A stretch of 39,545 bases of DNA from Ferruginibacter sp. (GCA_025362235.1 JANYGZ010000024.1:1-39545); one strand, 5' to 3'. Counted from the first letter of the stretch, positions 23,440 through 32,476 are shown. A program made the numbers and translations. Notes: generated from the letters alone by a model not told the origin.

Positions 23440-25893
23440 TTATAATTTGCCATTTTTAATTTCTTCCACCACATCCGGATCAAGCAAAGTACTGGTATCG
23501 CCCAGGTTGGCTGTTTCACCTTCTGCAATCTTTCTTAAAATGCGCCGCATTATTTTGCCACTTCTTGTTTTTGGCAGGCCGGATACAAATTGTATTTTAT
23601 CTGGTTTGGCAATAGGGCCTATAATTTTTGAAACAGTGAGGCTGATATCTTTTCTTCTTAAATCTTCATCGCCATGATGACCGTTGTAAATTACATACGC
23701 ATAAATGCCCTGTCCTTTTATATCATGCGGGTAACCAACCACCGCACTTTCCACCACGCCCGAGTGCATATTGATGGCATTTTCTACTTCCGCAGTTCCA
23801 ATGCGGTGGCCGCTGATGTTTAAAACATCATCCACCCTGCCCGTGATGCGGTAATTGCCATCGCCGTCTTTTAAAGCACCATCCCCTGTAAAATATAACC
23901 CGGGATACGTAGCAAAATAATTGGTGCGGCAACGCTCATGATCTCCCCAGGTGGTTCTTAATATTCCCGGCCAGGGTGCCTTAATGCAAAGGTTGCCAGC
24001 CCCCTCCAAACCTCCCATGGAAGGGGAGGCTTTTGCGGACTCTGCTGCTGCATCGCTGCCTTCTACTATGTTGCCCTTATCATCTACCAGCACAGGCTGT
24101 ACGCCGGGTAATGGCAGTGTAGCCCAGCTTGGTTTGGAAGGCGTAACACCAGCAATATTCGATATTAAAATACCACTGGTTTCTGTTTGCCACCAGGTAT
24201 CAACAATGGGGCAATTTTTCTTCCCGATATTTTCGTCATACCAATGCCATGCTTCTTCATTGATAGGCTCGCCAACAGTACCCAGTACTTTTAAAGAAGA
24301 CAGGTCTTTTCCCTTCAATGGTTCTTCGCCACAGCTCATCAAACTTCTGATGGCAGTTGGTGCTGTATAAATGCAATTCACTTTATGCTTGTCAACAATA
24401 TCCCAAAAACGTCCAGCATCCGGCCAGGTAGGTATCCCTTCAAACATCAATGAAGTGGCCCCGGCACTCAATGGCCCGTAAATTATATAACTGTGCCCGG
24501 TAATCCAGCCAATATCAGCAGTACAAAAATGTACATCACCCTGCTGGTATTGAAATGCATTTACAAAAGTGTAGTTGGTCCATATCATATAACCCGCAAT
24601 GGTATGCACCACACCTTTGGGTTTACCGGTACTGCCTGAAGTGTATAAAATAAACAGCGGATCTTCTGCATCCATTTCTGCCGCAGGAAAGGCCCCTCCT
24701 AAACCCTCCCCCGGGGGGAGGGTTTGAGCCCCTCCTACACCTTCTCCGCCGAAAGGTGGAAGGACTTTGCCGGCATCGGGCATGCTGTTGAGCTTTTGGC
24801 TTATTTTTTCAACAACAGTATCAATATTGTTCCGCACTTCTTCATTGGTAAACCGTATTTCAGTAAACCCTGATGCTAATAAAAATTTAGTTCTTGCCTT
24901 ATCGTATTCCTGTTGCCCGGGTTTGGTATGGTATCCTCCATCCACTTCTATAGTGAGCATTTTTTTCAGGCAAACAAAATCAACAATAAATTCATCAATA
25001 ATGTGCTGCCTCCTTATATGGTACCCTGTTTTATTTGCTCTTAAACTTTGCCACAAAATCTTCTCTTCTTCTGTTGGATTATCCTTTAACTGCTTGCTCA
25101 ATTCATTAAATAGCTTATACGTTGAATTTCTTGAAGTCTCTCTGAGTTGATGCTCCTTCCCCCCAGGGGAAGGCCGGGAAGGGGCCGCTTCCAATTGTTG
25201 TTCTGCAAATTCCATTTCGTCTTCCCACCAAACATCCCTTCCTTTTATCATAGAAACAGGTGTTCTTGTTCTTGTATAAACAATTACTTTTTTAATTGTT
25301 TTGTTGCCGATCAGTGCATCATCAATTACCGCTTTTAAAGGAATGTCTTTTGCGCCACGATAAGCACCATCACAGGTAATAATAAATTCGGCCTGTGCAT
25401 CATCAAGCCTGTCTGCAATGCTTTGTGCACTAAAGCCACCAAACACCACACTATGAATGGCACCAATTCTTGCACAGCCCAGCACTGCATATGCCAGCTC
25501 GGGTACCATGCCCATATAAATGCAAACACGGTCGCCTTTTTTTACGCCGTTATTAATCAGCATTTGTGCCACCTGGCAAACCCTTTTGTGCAAACGGGCA
25601 TAGGTAACCACTCTTACTCTTTCTTCGGGATTATTGGGCTCCCAGATGATGGCAGGCTTATCGCCTAGTTTTTCAAGATGCCGGTCTATACAGTTTTCGG
25701 TGATATTCAGTTTACCGCCTTTAAACCATTCAACCTTAGGTTCTGTAAAATTCCAGTCCAATACCTTATCCCATTTTTTGCGCCATTGAAAATTTTCAGC
25801 AATGGTTCCCCAAAATTTATCCGGGTTGTCTACGCTTTCTTTATAAGCTGACTTATATTCTTCTAAAGACTTTATTTGATAGGAGTATGACAT
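23440..25893 (-). CDS. acs: Acetyl-CoA synthetase carrying an in-frame DUF559 nuclease-domain insertion
   Basis: Acs activates acetate with ATP and CoA to acetyl-CoA. Visible motifs are FKGGKLNITENCIDRH, YTSGSTGKPKG (adenylate/P-loop), DTWWQTETSG, YFTGDGALKDGDG, GRVDDVLNISGHR and the acetylatable PKTRSGKIMRR lysine. From ATG 25893 it is 817 residues, against roughly 630-660 for the family. The excess is mainly residues 234-401, an inserted DUF559 domain with repeat borders, placed just before MDAEDPLFILYTSGS. A second, shorter repeat insertion (about residues 620-632) lies in the VDDKGN...GNLCIKAPWPG loop. Both keep the frame and all recognisable Acs motifs, and both fall in what should be surface loops. 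Activity is plausible but unproven. I chose this ATG because MSYSYQIKSLEEY fits the family start better than the ATG three codons upstream. Confidence 0.92.
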   Translation of the reverse strand: MSYSYQIKSLEEYKSAYKESVDNPDKFWGTIAENFQWRKKWDKVLDWNFTEPKVEWFKGGKLNITENCIDRHLEKLGDKPAIIWEPNNPEERVRVVTYARLHKRVCQVAQMLINNGVKKGDRVCIYMGMVPELAYAVLGCARIGAIHSVVFGGFSAQSIADRLDDAQAEFIITCDGAYRGAKDIPLKAVIDDALIGNKTIKKVIVYTRTRTPVSMIKGRDVWWEDEMEFAEQQLEAAPSRPSPGGKEHQLRETSRNSTYKLFNELSKQLKDNPTEEEKILWQSLRANKTGYHIRRQHIIDEFIVDFVCLKKMLTIEVDGGYHTKPGQQEYDKARTKFLLASGFTEIRFTNEEVRNNIDTVVEKISQKLNSMPDAGKVLPPFGGEGVGGAQTLPPGEGLGGAFPAAEMDAEDPLFILYTSGSTGKPKGVVHTIAGYMIWTNYTFVNAFQYQQGDVHFCTADIGWITGHSYIIYGPLSAGATSLMFEGIPTWPDAGRFWDIVDKHKVNCIYTAPTAIRSLMSCGEEPLKGKDLSSLKVLGTVGEPINEEAWHWYDENIGKKNCPIVDTWWQTETSGILISNIAGVTPSKPSWATLPLPGVQPVLVDDKGNIVEGSDAAAESAKASPSMGGLEGAGNLCIKAPWPGILRTTWGDHERCRTNYFATYPGLYFTGDGALKDGDGNYRITGRVDDVLNISGHRIGTAEVENAINMHSGVVESAVVGYPHDIKGQGIYAYVIYNGHHGDEDLRRKDISLTVSKIIGPIAKPDKIQFVSGLPKTRSGKIMRRILRKIAEGETANLGDTSTLLDPDVVEEIKNGKL
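23999..24030. repeat. Short in-frame C/G-rich palindromic repeat in acs
   Basis: GCCCCTCC, AACCTCCC, ATGGAAGG and GGAGGC follow in order, forming an imperfect palindrome of the same family as the repeats at 4749, 24691, 25155 and 36270. On the acs strand it encodes ASPSMGGLEGA, absent from the usual Acs loop. Confidence 0.75.
24691..24768. repeat. Double C/G-rich palindrome at one border of the DUF559 insertion
   Basis: The first unit has perfect 12-base arms AAACCCTCCCCC and GGGGGAGGGTTT around one central G (24701-24725), preceded by GGCCCCTCCT. The second unit begins GAGCCCCTCCT (24726) and forms CCTTCTCC/GGTGGAAGG around a short loop. They are two related copies in tandem. Confidence 0.8.
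25155..25185. repeat. C/G-rich palindrome at the other border of the DUF559 insertion
   Basis: CCTTCCCC and GGGGAAGG form a perfect 8-base stem around CCA (25155-25173), followed by CCGGGAAGGGGCC. It belongs to the same family as the opposite border but is a single unit. Confidence 0.75.
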
Positions 25894-25947
25894 AAATAAC
25901 AATCATTTTAATAAGCAAAATCAAATTTAAACCTTAGTAAATCAATT

Positions 25948-25979
25948 ACACGAATTTTTAAACACGAATTACACGAATT
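25948..25979. repeat. Three ACACGAATT units between acs and the GH3 gene
   Basis: ACACGAATT occurs at 25948-25956, 25962-25970 and 25971-25979, ending at the GH3 stop codon. The same unit recurs as inverted arms at 35983-36049. Confidence 0.7.
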
Positions 25980-28935
25980 ATAAATTACTTTTTGTTATCA
26001 TCGCTTTGTAAATTGCTTCCTGTATTTTGGAGCGTACATTCATTTTCAAAAGAAGGGTATTGTCTCCCTTTGGAGAAACCCTGTTGCTTAAAAATACATA
26101 TACCAATTTTTTTTCAGGGTCTACCCATGTGCAGGTACCGGTAAAGCCGGTATGGCCAAAGCTAAGGGGTGATGCAGAAAGACAGGGATAAGGTTCCGGA
26201 CGTGTTGCATTATCTTTCTCTGGTTTATCAAAGCCATAACCACGGCGGCTGATGCTGCTATGATATGCTGTAAAAAGATCTACTGTTTCTTTTTTGAAGT
26301 AACGTTTACCATTAAATTCCCCTTCATTTAACAGCATTTGCATAATAACCGCAATACCGTACGCATCACTGAATAAACCGGCATGGCCACTCACGCCACC
26401 AAACATCGCTGCACCCGGGTCATGGACATCTCCCTCAATCAATTGCAAGCGGAATTGCTTTTCATTTTCTGTTGGTGCTATCCTGTTTAGCGGCAAATAT
26501 TCCCTGGGCATAAAACCTGTTGATGTTAAGCCCAATGGTGTATAAAATTCTTTTTTTGCAAATTCATTTAATGGCATACCGCTAAGCGCTTCTACTACTT
26601 TCCCCAAATAAATAAAATCATTATCGCTATACACATATTTATCAGGGGCAGTAAGCGGGCTTTGTAAAATGCGGTAGTACATAGTATCCCTCCAGTCGTT
26701 CCGCATAAATAAATTATCTGCCACCCTTATACTGAAAGAATCATTCTTTTGTTTGGAATAATATTTTACAAAGGGTACACCAGCAGCATCAATAGTTTCT
26801 TTGTAAAAAGGAATATAAGATACAAGCCCGGCCTGGTGCAATAAAATATTTTCAATTAAAAGGTTTTCTTTATTGGTGCCTCTTACTATTGGAAGGTAAT
26901 CGCCCAGCTTTTTTTTAAGGTCAATTTTTCCTGCTTCATACAATTTCATTAAAGAAATGGTGGTAGCACAAATTTTAGTAACCGATGCCATATCATAAAT
27001 CGATGCGGTTGTTACCGGTATTGAATTATCATATTGAAAATTACCAAAGGCTTTTTGGTAAGCAATTTTGCCGTCTCTTGCAACCAGTACAACGCAACCG
27101 GGTGTAGCGCCAAGGCTGATGGCATTATTGGCAATTGAATCAATACTGTTTAGCCGCACAATATCTAACCCAAGTTCTGCCGGGTTTACAGTAGGTAAAG
27201 CAGCAACGGTAGTATTGATGCCACTGCCAAAAGGGTAAGCATCACATACTGATACCGGTAGTTTTCCTTTGGCTGCAATTTTTCCCTCCAAAAAATCAAC
27301 TGCTGCATTTTGAGTATATTCATCATCTTCGTAACAAGCCACTATATTTTTAGCCGTACAAAAATTTTTGATGGCATAAGGATTACCAAAAACAAAACTG
27401 ATACAGTTGGTTTGTTGTTGTAACTGTGTTGCCAGCTCAATGGCGGAAGCACTGAAACCAAAATTATTGGCAGGCCTGCGGCTGTAATTATGAATGCCGA
27501 TAACCACATTTTTATACCTGGTTTTTAATAATGCAACCAATGATGCAATCTTTGATGAATCCTGGTTATAATCAAAAAAGTAAACGGGTGCATTAAAATC
27601 AAGACGCATTCTTTTAGCAAAAGCATTATCGCTGTTGATACCAATACCAACATAGGCAATATCGGTATTTGGCTTTTTAATATCAGTCACTAACGGAAAA
27701 AAATCATCGCTTATTTTATTTAATAAAGTGATGGTGTTTTCTGCCACCAGCTTTTTCATAGCCGGAACTTCCTTGTTTAAATCAATCGTAATATTAGCGG
27801 TATTAATGGGCACAAAATGGTTGACTCCATATATATATTTGGCTATTAAAACCCTTTTACAATGGAACTCGATATCCTGCCAGCTTAATTCTTTATTATC
27901 GATAGCAGCTTTTATTTTTTGTATGGTTGAATCAACATTGCCGGGTAAACAAAGCATATCATTTCCTGCTATAAGCGATTGTACAGAAGCTTCGCCACCG
28001 GGGAAATATTTTTGCACACCCTGCATTTCCAGAGCATCAGTAAAAGTTAATCCCTGGAAACCTATTGTTGTACGCATTAAACCGCTTACGTTTTTATGGG
28101 AAATAGATGATGCTATATTTGGCGTACTGTCAATAGCCGGAATAAATAAATGAGCCATCATTACACTGCTAATACCTGCTTTAAATATTTCTTTAAAAGG
28201 ATAAAGTTCAAGCGAATCTAATTGTGCCATTGATTTATTAATTACCGGAAGGTCCAAATGAGAATCTACCGCCACATCGCCATGCCCCGGAAAATGTTTG
28301 GCGCAGGCCATTACGCCAACATCCTGCATGCCCTGCATATACTTTATTCCATACAATGCTACTTTGTATTTGTCTTCACCAAAACTACGGTCATTAATTA
28401 CCGGGTTATTGGGATTGTTATTGATATCTACTACCGGCGCATAGTTAACATTAATTCCTAGACGTTTACATTGCCCACCCACTATTTTGCCATATTGATA
28501 AATAATGGAAGCATCCTGCATGGCGCCCAGCATCATTTGATGGGGCAGTGCAGTTACGCTATCAAACAACCGCATACCTATTCCCCATTCTGCATCAATA
28601 CAGGTTATAAGGGGTGTTTGTGCCAAGCCCTGCAGGTAATTAATAATGGTGGCCAATTGTACAGGATTACCCTGGAAAGGACAGATACCGCCCACATTGT
28701 ATTTTCTTATTGCTTCGGCAACTTCCTTGTCGTAATAAATAGGAGTCTTGGTTTTAGAGTCGTAAGCAGACAGGCGCAATACCATCAGCTGGGCAATGCG
28801 CTGGTCTGGTGAAAGGCTGTTAAACACACTATCTGTCCATTGCTGTGCAGGTTTTTGCCGGTTTAAACTGCTTTGTGCTTTTGCTATCAAAAACCCCAAT
28901 TGCAAAATAGAAAATAAAAAAAAAGCTCTTATCAT
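25978..28935 (-). CDS. GH3 beta-N-acetylglucosaminidase fused to a serine beta-lactamase-like domain
   Basis: The ATG at 28935 gives 985 residues with signal peptide MIRAFFLFSILQLGFLIAKAQ. The N-terminal GH3 catalytic domain (about residues 30-370) has the NagZ-type motif KHFPGHGDVAVDSH and the nucleophile region FTDALEMQGV. A GH3 C-terminal-type domain spans about 390-590. The last ~370 residues are a class C beta-lactamase/DD-peptidase-like domain, with SVTK as the SxxK motif, YSDND in the YxN position and GHTGFTG in the KTG position. Both halves fit peptidoglycan turnover in the periplasm: muropeptide glycosidase plus peptidase/esterase. This two-domain architecture is known in Bacteroidota. 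It sits 84 bases upstream of acs on the same strand. Confidence 0.88.
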   Translation of the reverse strand: MIRAFFLFSILQLGFLIAKAQSSLNRQKPAQQWTDSVFNSLSPDQRIAQLMVLRLSAYDSKTKTPIYYDKEVAEAIRKYNVGGICPFQGNPVQLATIINYLQGLAQTPLITCIDAEWGIGMRLFDSVTALPHQMMLGAMQDASIIYQYGKIVGGQCKRLGINVNYAPVVDINNNPNNPVINDRSFGEDKYKVALYGIKYMQGMQDVGVMACAKHFPGHGDVAVDSHLDLPVINKSMAQLDSLELYPFKEIFKAGISSVMMAHLFIPAIDSTPNIASSISHKNVSGLMRTTIGFQGLTFTDALEMQGVQKYFPGGEASVQSLIAGNDMLCLPGNVDSTIQKIKAAIDNKELSWQDIEFHCKRVLIAKYIYGVNHFVPINTANITIDLNKEVPAMKKLVAENTITLLNKISDDFFPLVTDIKKPNTDIAYVGIGINSDNAFAKRMRLDFNAPVYFFDYNQDSSKIASLVALLKTRYKNVVIGIHNYSRRPANNFGFSASAIELATQLQQQTNCISFVFGNPYAIKNFCTAKNIVACYEDDEYTQNAAVDFLEGKIAAKGKLPVSVCDAYPFGSGINTTVAALPTVNPAELGLDIVRLNSIDSIANNAISLGATPGCVVLVARDGKIAYQKAFGNFQYDNSIPVTTASIYDMASVTKICATTISLMKLYEAGKIDLKKKLGDYLPIVRGTNKENLLIENILLHQAGLVSYIPFYKETIDAAGVPFVKYYSKQKNDSFSIRVADNLFMRNDWRDTMYYRILQSPLTAPDKYVYSDNDFIYLGKVVEALSGMPLNEFAKKEFYTPLGLTSTGFMPREYLPLNRIAPTENEKQFRLQLIEGDVHDPGAAMFGGVSGHAGLFSDAYGIAVIMQMLLNEGEFNGKRYFKKETVDLFTAYHSSISRRGYGFDKPEKDNATRPEPYPCLSASPLSFGHTGFTGTCTWVDPEKKLVYVFLSNRVSPKGDNTLLLKMNVRSKIQEAIYKAMITKSNL

Positions 28936-29010
28936 AAGTAAAAATATACAACACAAATTAAGTACATTTCAATAGAGATGAGTTCAGAAAATATTTTTTA
29001 ACTTTACATC

Positions 29011-29548
29011 ATGTCAATTGCTGAAAAATATCGTCCATATTATACTTATGAAGATTATTGCCAATGGGAAGGCCGTTGGGAATTAATTGGAGGCATGCCT
29101 TATGCCATGAGTCCGGCACCAGTACCAGCACATCAAAGTGCAAGTGTATTGCTAAGTTTTGAATTTGTAAAAGCACTTAAGAGTTGTAAAAATTGCAAAT
29201 TATTTCAGCCATTAGATTGGAAGATAAAAGAAGATACCATTGTACAGCCTGATTTATTGATTGTTTGCGATAAAATTGAAAAAAAATTCCTCGATTTCCC
29301 CCCTGTATTAGTGTTGGAAATATTATCCGCTGCTACTGCTTCCAAAGACCGGGGCGAAAAAATGGAGCTCTATCATTCACAAAAAGTAAAATACTACCTG
29401 ATTGTTTGATACACAGTTTAAGAAATTAGAAATATATGAATTTAACCAGGCTCAATACGAACCTGTATCAGTTAACCCGGAAACATACCATTTTATAATA
29501 CTCGATAATTGTACCATCGATGTTAACCTCTTAGATATTTGGGATTAA
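29011..29548 (+). pseudogene. Uma2-family endonuclease gene, frameshifted
   Basis: Uma2 proteins are PD-(D/E)XK nuclease-like proteins of unknown role. The frame from ATG 29011 covers residues 1-132, including IVQPDLLIVCD and LVLEILSAATASKDRGEKMELY, which hold the putative active-site Asp, Glu and Lys. It then stops at TGA 29407-29409 after KYYLIV. Dropping one T in GTTTGAT restores a frame that continues DTQFKKLEIYEFNQ and ends at TAA 29546-29548 with LLDIWD, exactly the expected Uma2 tail. This is therefore a one-base insertion in a short T run: a true lesion or a sequencing error. The catalytic core is upstream of the break. Confidence 0.8.
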
Positions 29549-29581
29549 ACCATCTATTATCTACGTAATTTTACAAAAAAT

Positions 29582-29588
29582 AAAGGAG
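29582..29588 (+). promoter_or_regulatory. Ribosome binding site deciding the mutL TTG start
   Basis: AAAGGAG lies 5 bases before TTG 29594. Strong Shine-Dalgarno sequences are unusual in Bacteroidota, and this one supports a TTG start. Confidence 0.6.
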
Positions 29589-29593
29589 AAATT

Positions 29594-31462
29594 TTGCCCG
29601 ACATCATTCAATTATTACCAGATAATATTGCCAATCAAATTGCAGCAGGTGAGGTAATTCAGCGGCCGGCCAGTGCTGTAAAAGAATTATTGGAAAATGC
29701 AGTAGATGCAGGCGCCACCGAAATTAAACTGATTGTAAATGATGCAGGCAAGGCCCTGGTACAAGTAATTGATAATGGCAAAGGCATGAGCGAAACAGAT
29801 GCCCGGATGAGTTTTGAAAGACATGCCACTTCTAAAATTAAAAATATCGATGACCTGTTTCATATTAAAACCATGGGGTTTAGGGGAGAAGCGCTGGCAA
29901 GTATTGCTGCTGTGGCACAGGTAGAACTAAAGTCGAAGAAAGTAGAAGATACTACCGGTACCTATATTGAAATTGATAACAGCCTGGTAAAAAAGCAGGA
30001 ACCTGTTGCCATGCAGCAGGGCACCAGTATTGCCATGAAAAATTTGTTTTTTAATGTCCCTGCCAGAAGAAATTTTTTAAAAAGCAACCCCTCCGAATTG
30101 CGGCATATTGTGGATGAGTTTACCAGGGTAGCCATGGCTTTTCCGGATGTTTTCTTTTCGCTGACCAGCAATGGCCAGCAGGTTTTTCATTTAGAAAAGG
30201 GTACTTTAAAACAACGCATCGTACAGATATTGGGTAATAATTACAATGCCAAACTGGTAAGTGTGCAGGAGCAAAGTAATTATATGAATATTTATGGTTT
30301 TGTAGGCAAACCCGACACTGCTAAAAAAACCAGGGGCGACCAATACTTTTTTGTAAACAACCGGTTTATTAAAAGCGCTTACCTGAACCATGCGATAATG
30401 GGTGCTTTTGCAGAAATGATTGCAAAAGACAGTTTTCCGATGTATACTTTATTTATTGAGTTGGACCCGTCGCAGATTGATATCAATGTACACCCCACCA
30501 AGCAGGAAATAAAATTTGAGGACGAAAAAATTGTGTACGCTTTTGTTCAAAGTGCAGTTAAACATTCGTTGGCACAATTCAGCATTTCGCCCACATTAGA
30601 TTTTGAATTAGATGCATCTATTCAGCATTCAGATGCAGTCAGCAAACCATTTACAGAAGAAAGAAAATCAGCAGCCACTTTCTCTTCTTTATACAACACT
30701 TTCACCAAAAAAAACCAGGCTCACTTTATTGAAAATAAAAGTGAACTGAAACATTGGAAAGACTTATATGAACCTGCAAAAAACGAATCTGGATTTTTAG
30801 GTTCAACAACCGAACCCGTTATAGAAGATCAAATAACGATTAACCGTGAGCAGGAGTTTATAAGCCTGCGGGCTTTTGCAACTCAGCCTGCAATGGCAAT
30901 GGAAAACCTGGTACAGCTGCACAATACTTATATTGTTTTACAAAATGATACAGGGTTTATATTAATTCATCAGCAAAATGCACATGAACGTATTTTGTAT
31001 GAGCGTTTTGTAAAAGCAATTGATGGTAAACCAATCGCCATACAACAAAGTTTATTTCCAATAACCATTGAATTAGCTGCCATGGATACGGTGATTGTAA
31101 ATGAGCTATTACCAGAACTGCATTTACTGGGGTATCATTTGGAACCCTTTGGCAATAATACTTTTGTTATACAGGGTACACCGGCAGATATAGCCGTTGG
31201 CAATGAAAAAACAGCCATTGAAAAAATGCTGGAACAATTTAAACATTTTAGTACCGATTTAAAATACAATAAAAGAGAAAAATTACTTCGTTCACTCGCC
31301 TGGCAACAGGCCATTAAAGCGGGCACATCACTTAAACAAAAAGAAATGAAAATATTGGCAGAAGATTTATTCGCCTGTAATACACCTAATATTAACCCTA
31401 ATGGCAAACCAACTTATACGGTATTTAAAAAGAATGAGTTGGATAAAATGTTTGGAAGATAA
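29594..31462 (+). CDS. mutL: DNA mismatch repair protein MutL
   Basis: MutL couples MutS mismatch recognition to downstream repair steps. The 622-residue protein has the GHKL ATPase domain (residues 1-~330) with IAAGEVIQRPASAVKELLENAVDAGA, the DNGKGM motif, FERHATSKI and GFRGEALASIA. Next come the transducer motif DVFFSLTSNGQ and INVHPTKQEIKF, then a linker (about 350-440) and the C-terminal dimerisation domain (about 440-622). The C-terminal domain has QQNAHERILYER where endonuclease-type MutL has the metal motif DQHAAHERI(x)YE; the DQHA(x)2E(x)4E form reads HQQNAHERILYE here, so endonuclease activity is uncertain. The start is TTG: translation from it matches the family's usual first residues, and a ribosome binding site lies 5 bases upstream. 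Confidence 0.95.
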   Translation: MPDIIQLLPDNIANQIAAGEVIQRPASAVKELLENAVDAGATEIKLIVNDAGKALVQVIDNGKGMSETDARMSFERHATSKIKNIDDLFHIKTMGFRGEALASIAAVAQVELKSKKVEDTTGTYIEIDNSLVKKQEPVAMQQGTSIAMKNLFFNVPARRNFLKSNPSELRHIVDEFTRVAMAFPDVFFSLTSNGQQVFHLEKGTLKQRIVQILGNNYNAKLVSVQEQSNYMNIYGFVGKPDTAKKTRGDQYFFVNNRFIKSAYLNHAIMGAFAEMIAKDSFPMYTLFIELDPSQIDINVHPTKQEIKFEDEKIVYAFVQSAVKHSLAQFSISPTLDFELDASIQHSDAVSKPFTEERKSAATFSSLYNTFTKKNQAHFIENKSELKHWKDLYEPAKNESGFLGSTTEPVIEDQITINREQEFISLRAFATQPAMAMENLVQLHNTYIVLQNDTGFILIHQQNAHERILYERFVKAIDGKPIAIQQSLFPITIELAAMDTVIVNELLPELHLLGYHLEPFGNNTFVIQGTPADIAVGNEKTAIEKMLEQFKHFSTDLKYNKREKLLRSLAWQQAIKAGTSLKQKEMKILAEDLFACNTPNINPNGKPTYTVFKKNELDKMFGR

Positions 31463-31542
31463 AAATCTCTTAACGAGATTAATACAAGCAAACAAATGCC
31501 GGATAAGTTAGCGGACGTATTTAAAATATGCGAAGCTTTAAT

Positions 31543-32476
31543 AGACCTCTTGCATTAAAGGCAATTCACATCTGTGGAGAATTAAGATTTGCGATTGATA
31601 GTTGAAATGTTGAATATTCAGGATGCAATGGAAAAATTTATCTTCAAAAATTTCCGGCAGCCAATTTAAACGGCTTACCGGTGTAAAACGAAACACATTT
31701 GAGAAGATGTGCTTCATAGTAAGAACAGTAAAACAACAGCGTCGTAAACATCCCAACCGTGGTAAAGAACCCTCATTAATTGTAGAAGACCAGTTATTAA
31801 TGATGCTGATGTACAACAGGGAGTATCGGACTTATATGCACATAGCAGCAGATTACGGTATCAGTGAATCACAATGCTGGCGGATAATAGATGACCTGCA
31901 GAACATACTGATTCAAAGCAAGGCCTTCAGCCTGCCAGGCAAAAAAGCACTTATCAAGTCAAACATACAATGGTCTGTAGTATAGATTGATGTGGGAGAA
32001 AGCCCAGTGGAACGGCCTAAAAAAAACAACGCAGGTATTATTCCGGCAAAAAGAAAAGGCATACCTGTAAAACACAATTAGTGGTGGGCAAAGACGGCAG
32101 GATTATTTGTATCAGGACAGAAAAGGGCCGCAAACATGATTTTCGGGTTTTTAAACAAAGTAAAGTACATATACATCCTGATATACTTGCCCAAACAGAT
32201 TCTGGCTATCAGGGTATTGGCAAATATCACAGCAACAGTGAACTGCCATACAAACACAGTAAGAAAAAATCTTTGACCGAACAACAAAAGAAACACAATC
32301 ATGAAGTATCAAGCAGCAGGGTGCAGGTAGAGCATGTCATACGTTCATTAAAAATATTCAGAATACTGGCAGAAAGATATAGGAATAGAAGATGCAGGTT
32401 TGGGCTAAGGGTAAACCTGTTTGCAGGTATTTATAATTATGAACTAAATTAGTTTTTTGATTAATACAAGAGGTCT
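31543..32476 (+). mobile_element. Decayed IS5-family insertion sequence
   Basis: The terminal inverted repeats are AGACCTCTTGCATTAA (31543-31558) and TTAATACAAGAGGTCT (32461-32476), with one mismatch in 16. A 3-base target duplication AAT flanks it (31540-31542 and 32477-32479). The element is 934 bases and carries one transposase gene in two broken frames. It lies between mutL and the galM-galK operon, in the same orientation, 168 bases upstream of galM. Confidence 0.85.
31623..32452 (+). pseudogene. IS5-family (DDE) transposase, disrupted
   Basis: The first part (31623-31985) holds the N-terminal helix-turn-helix region (MHIAADYGISESQCWRIIDD). It ends in an in-frame TAG at 31983. The same frame then continues IDVGESPVERPKK with the first catalytic Asp (codon 31989). 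At a run of eight A (32019-32026) the reading frame must move -1 to give KKQRRYYSGKKKRHTCK. The rest (to 32452) carries the second Asp in TDSGYQG (codon 32198) and the Glu in VEHVIRS (codon 32330). The A8 site could be a programmed -1 slip, but the TAG upstream makes the gene inactive unless suppressed. Confidence 0.85.

Larger units (their letters stand above)
24691..25194 (-). mobile_element. Putative mobile insertion: DUF559 nuclease domain bordered by palindromes
   Basis: Exactly 168 codons (504 bases) separate the recognisable Acs segments EFAEQQ and FPAAEMDAEDP. The core (about Acs residues 263-369) matches DUF559, a Vsr-like PD-(D/E)XK family. It contains NPTEEEKILWQSLRANK, the IRRQHII strand, FIVDF (Asp305), LTIEVDGGYH (Glu316, Asp318), EYDKARTKFLLASGF and IRFTNEEVRNNID. 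Outside the core the residues are pure repeat translation: PSRPSPGGK on one side and GGEGVGGAQTLPPGEGLGGA on the other. There is no intein splice motif and no obvious start codon before the core, so it appears to be made only as part of Acs. Element status is inferred. Confidence 0.75.

Noticed and set aside
24691..25194. Intein in acetyl-CoA synthetase
   Set aside because: No N-terminal Cys/Ser splice block, no C-terminal His-Asn, and no LAGLIDADG or HNH module. The domain is DUF559 and the borders are palindromic repeats.
25948..25979. CRISPR array
   Set aside because: The three 9-base units have spacers of 0-5 bases, there are no cas genes, and the unit recurs elsewhere as an inverted pair.
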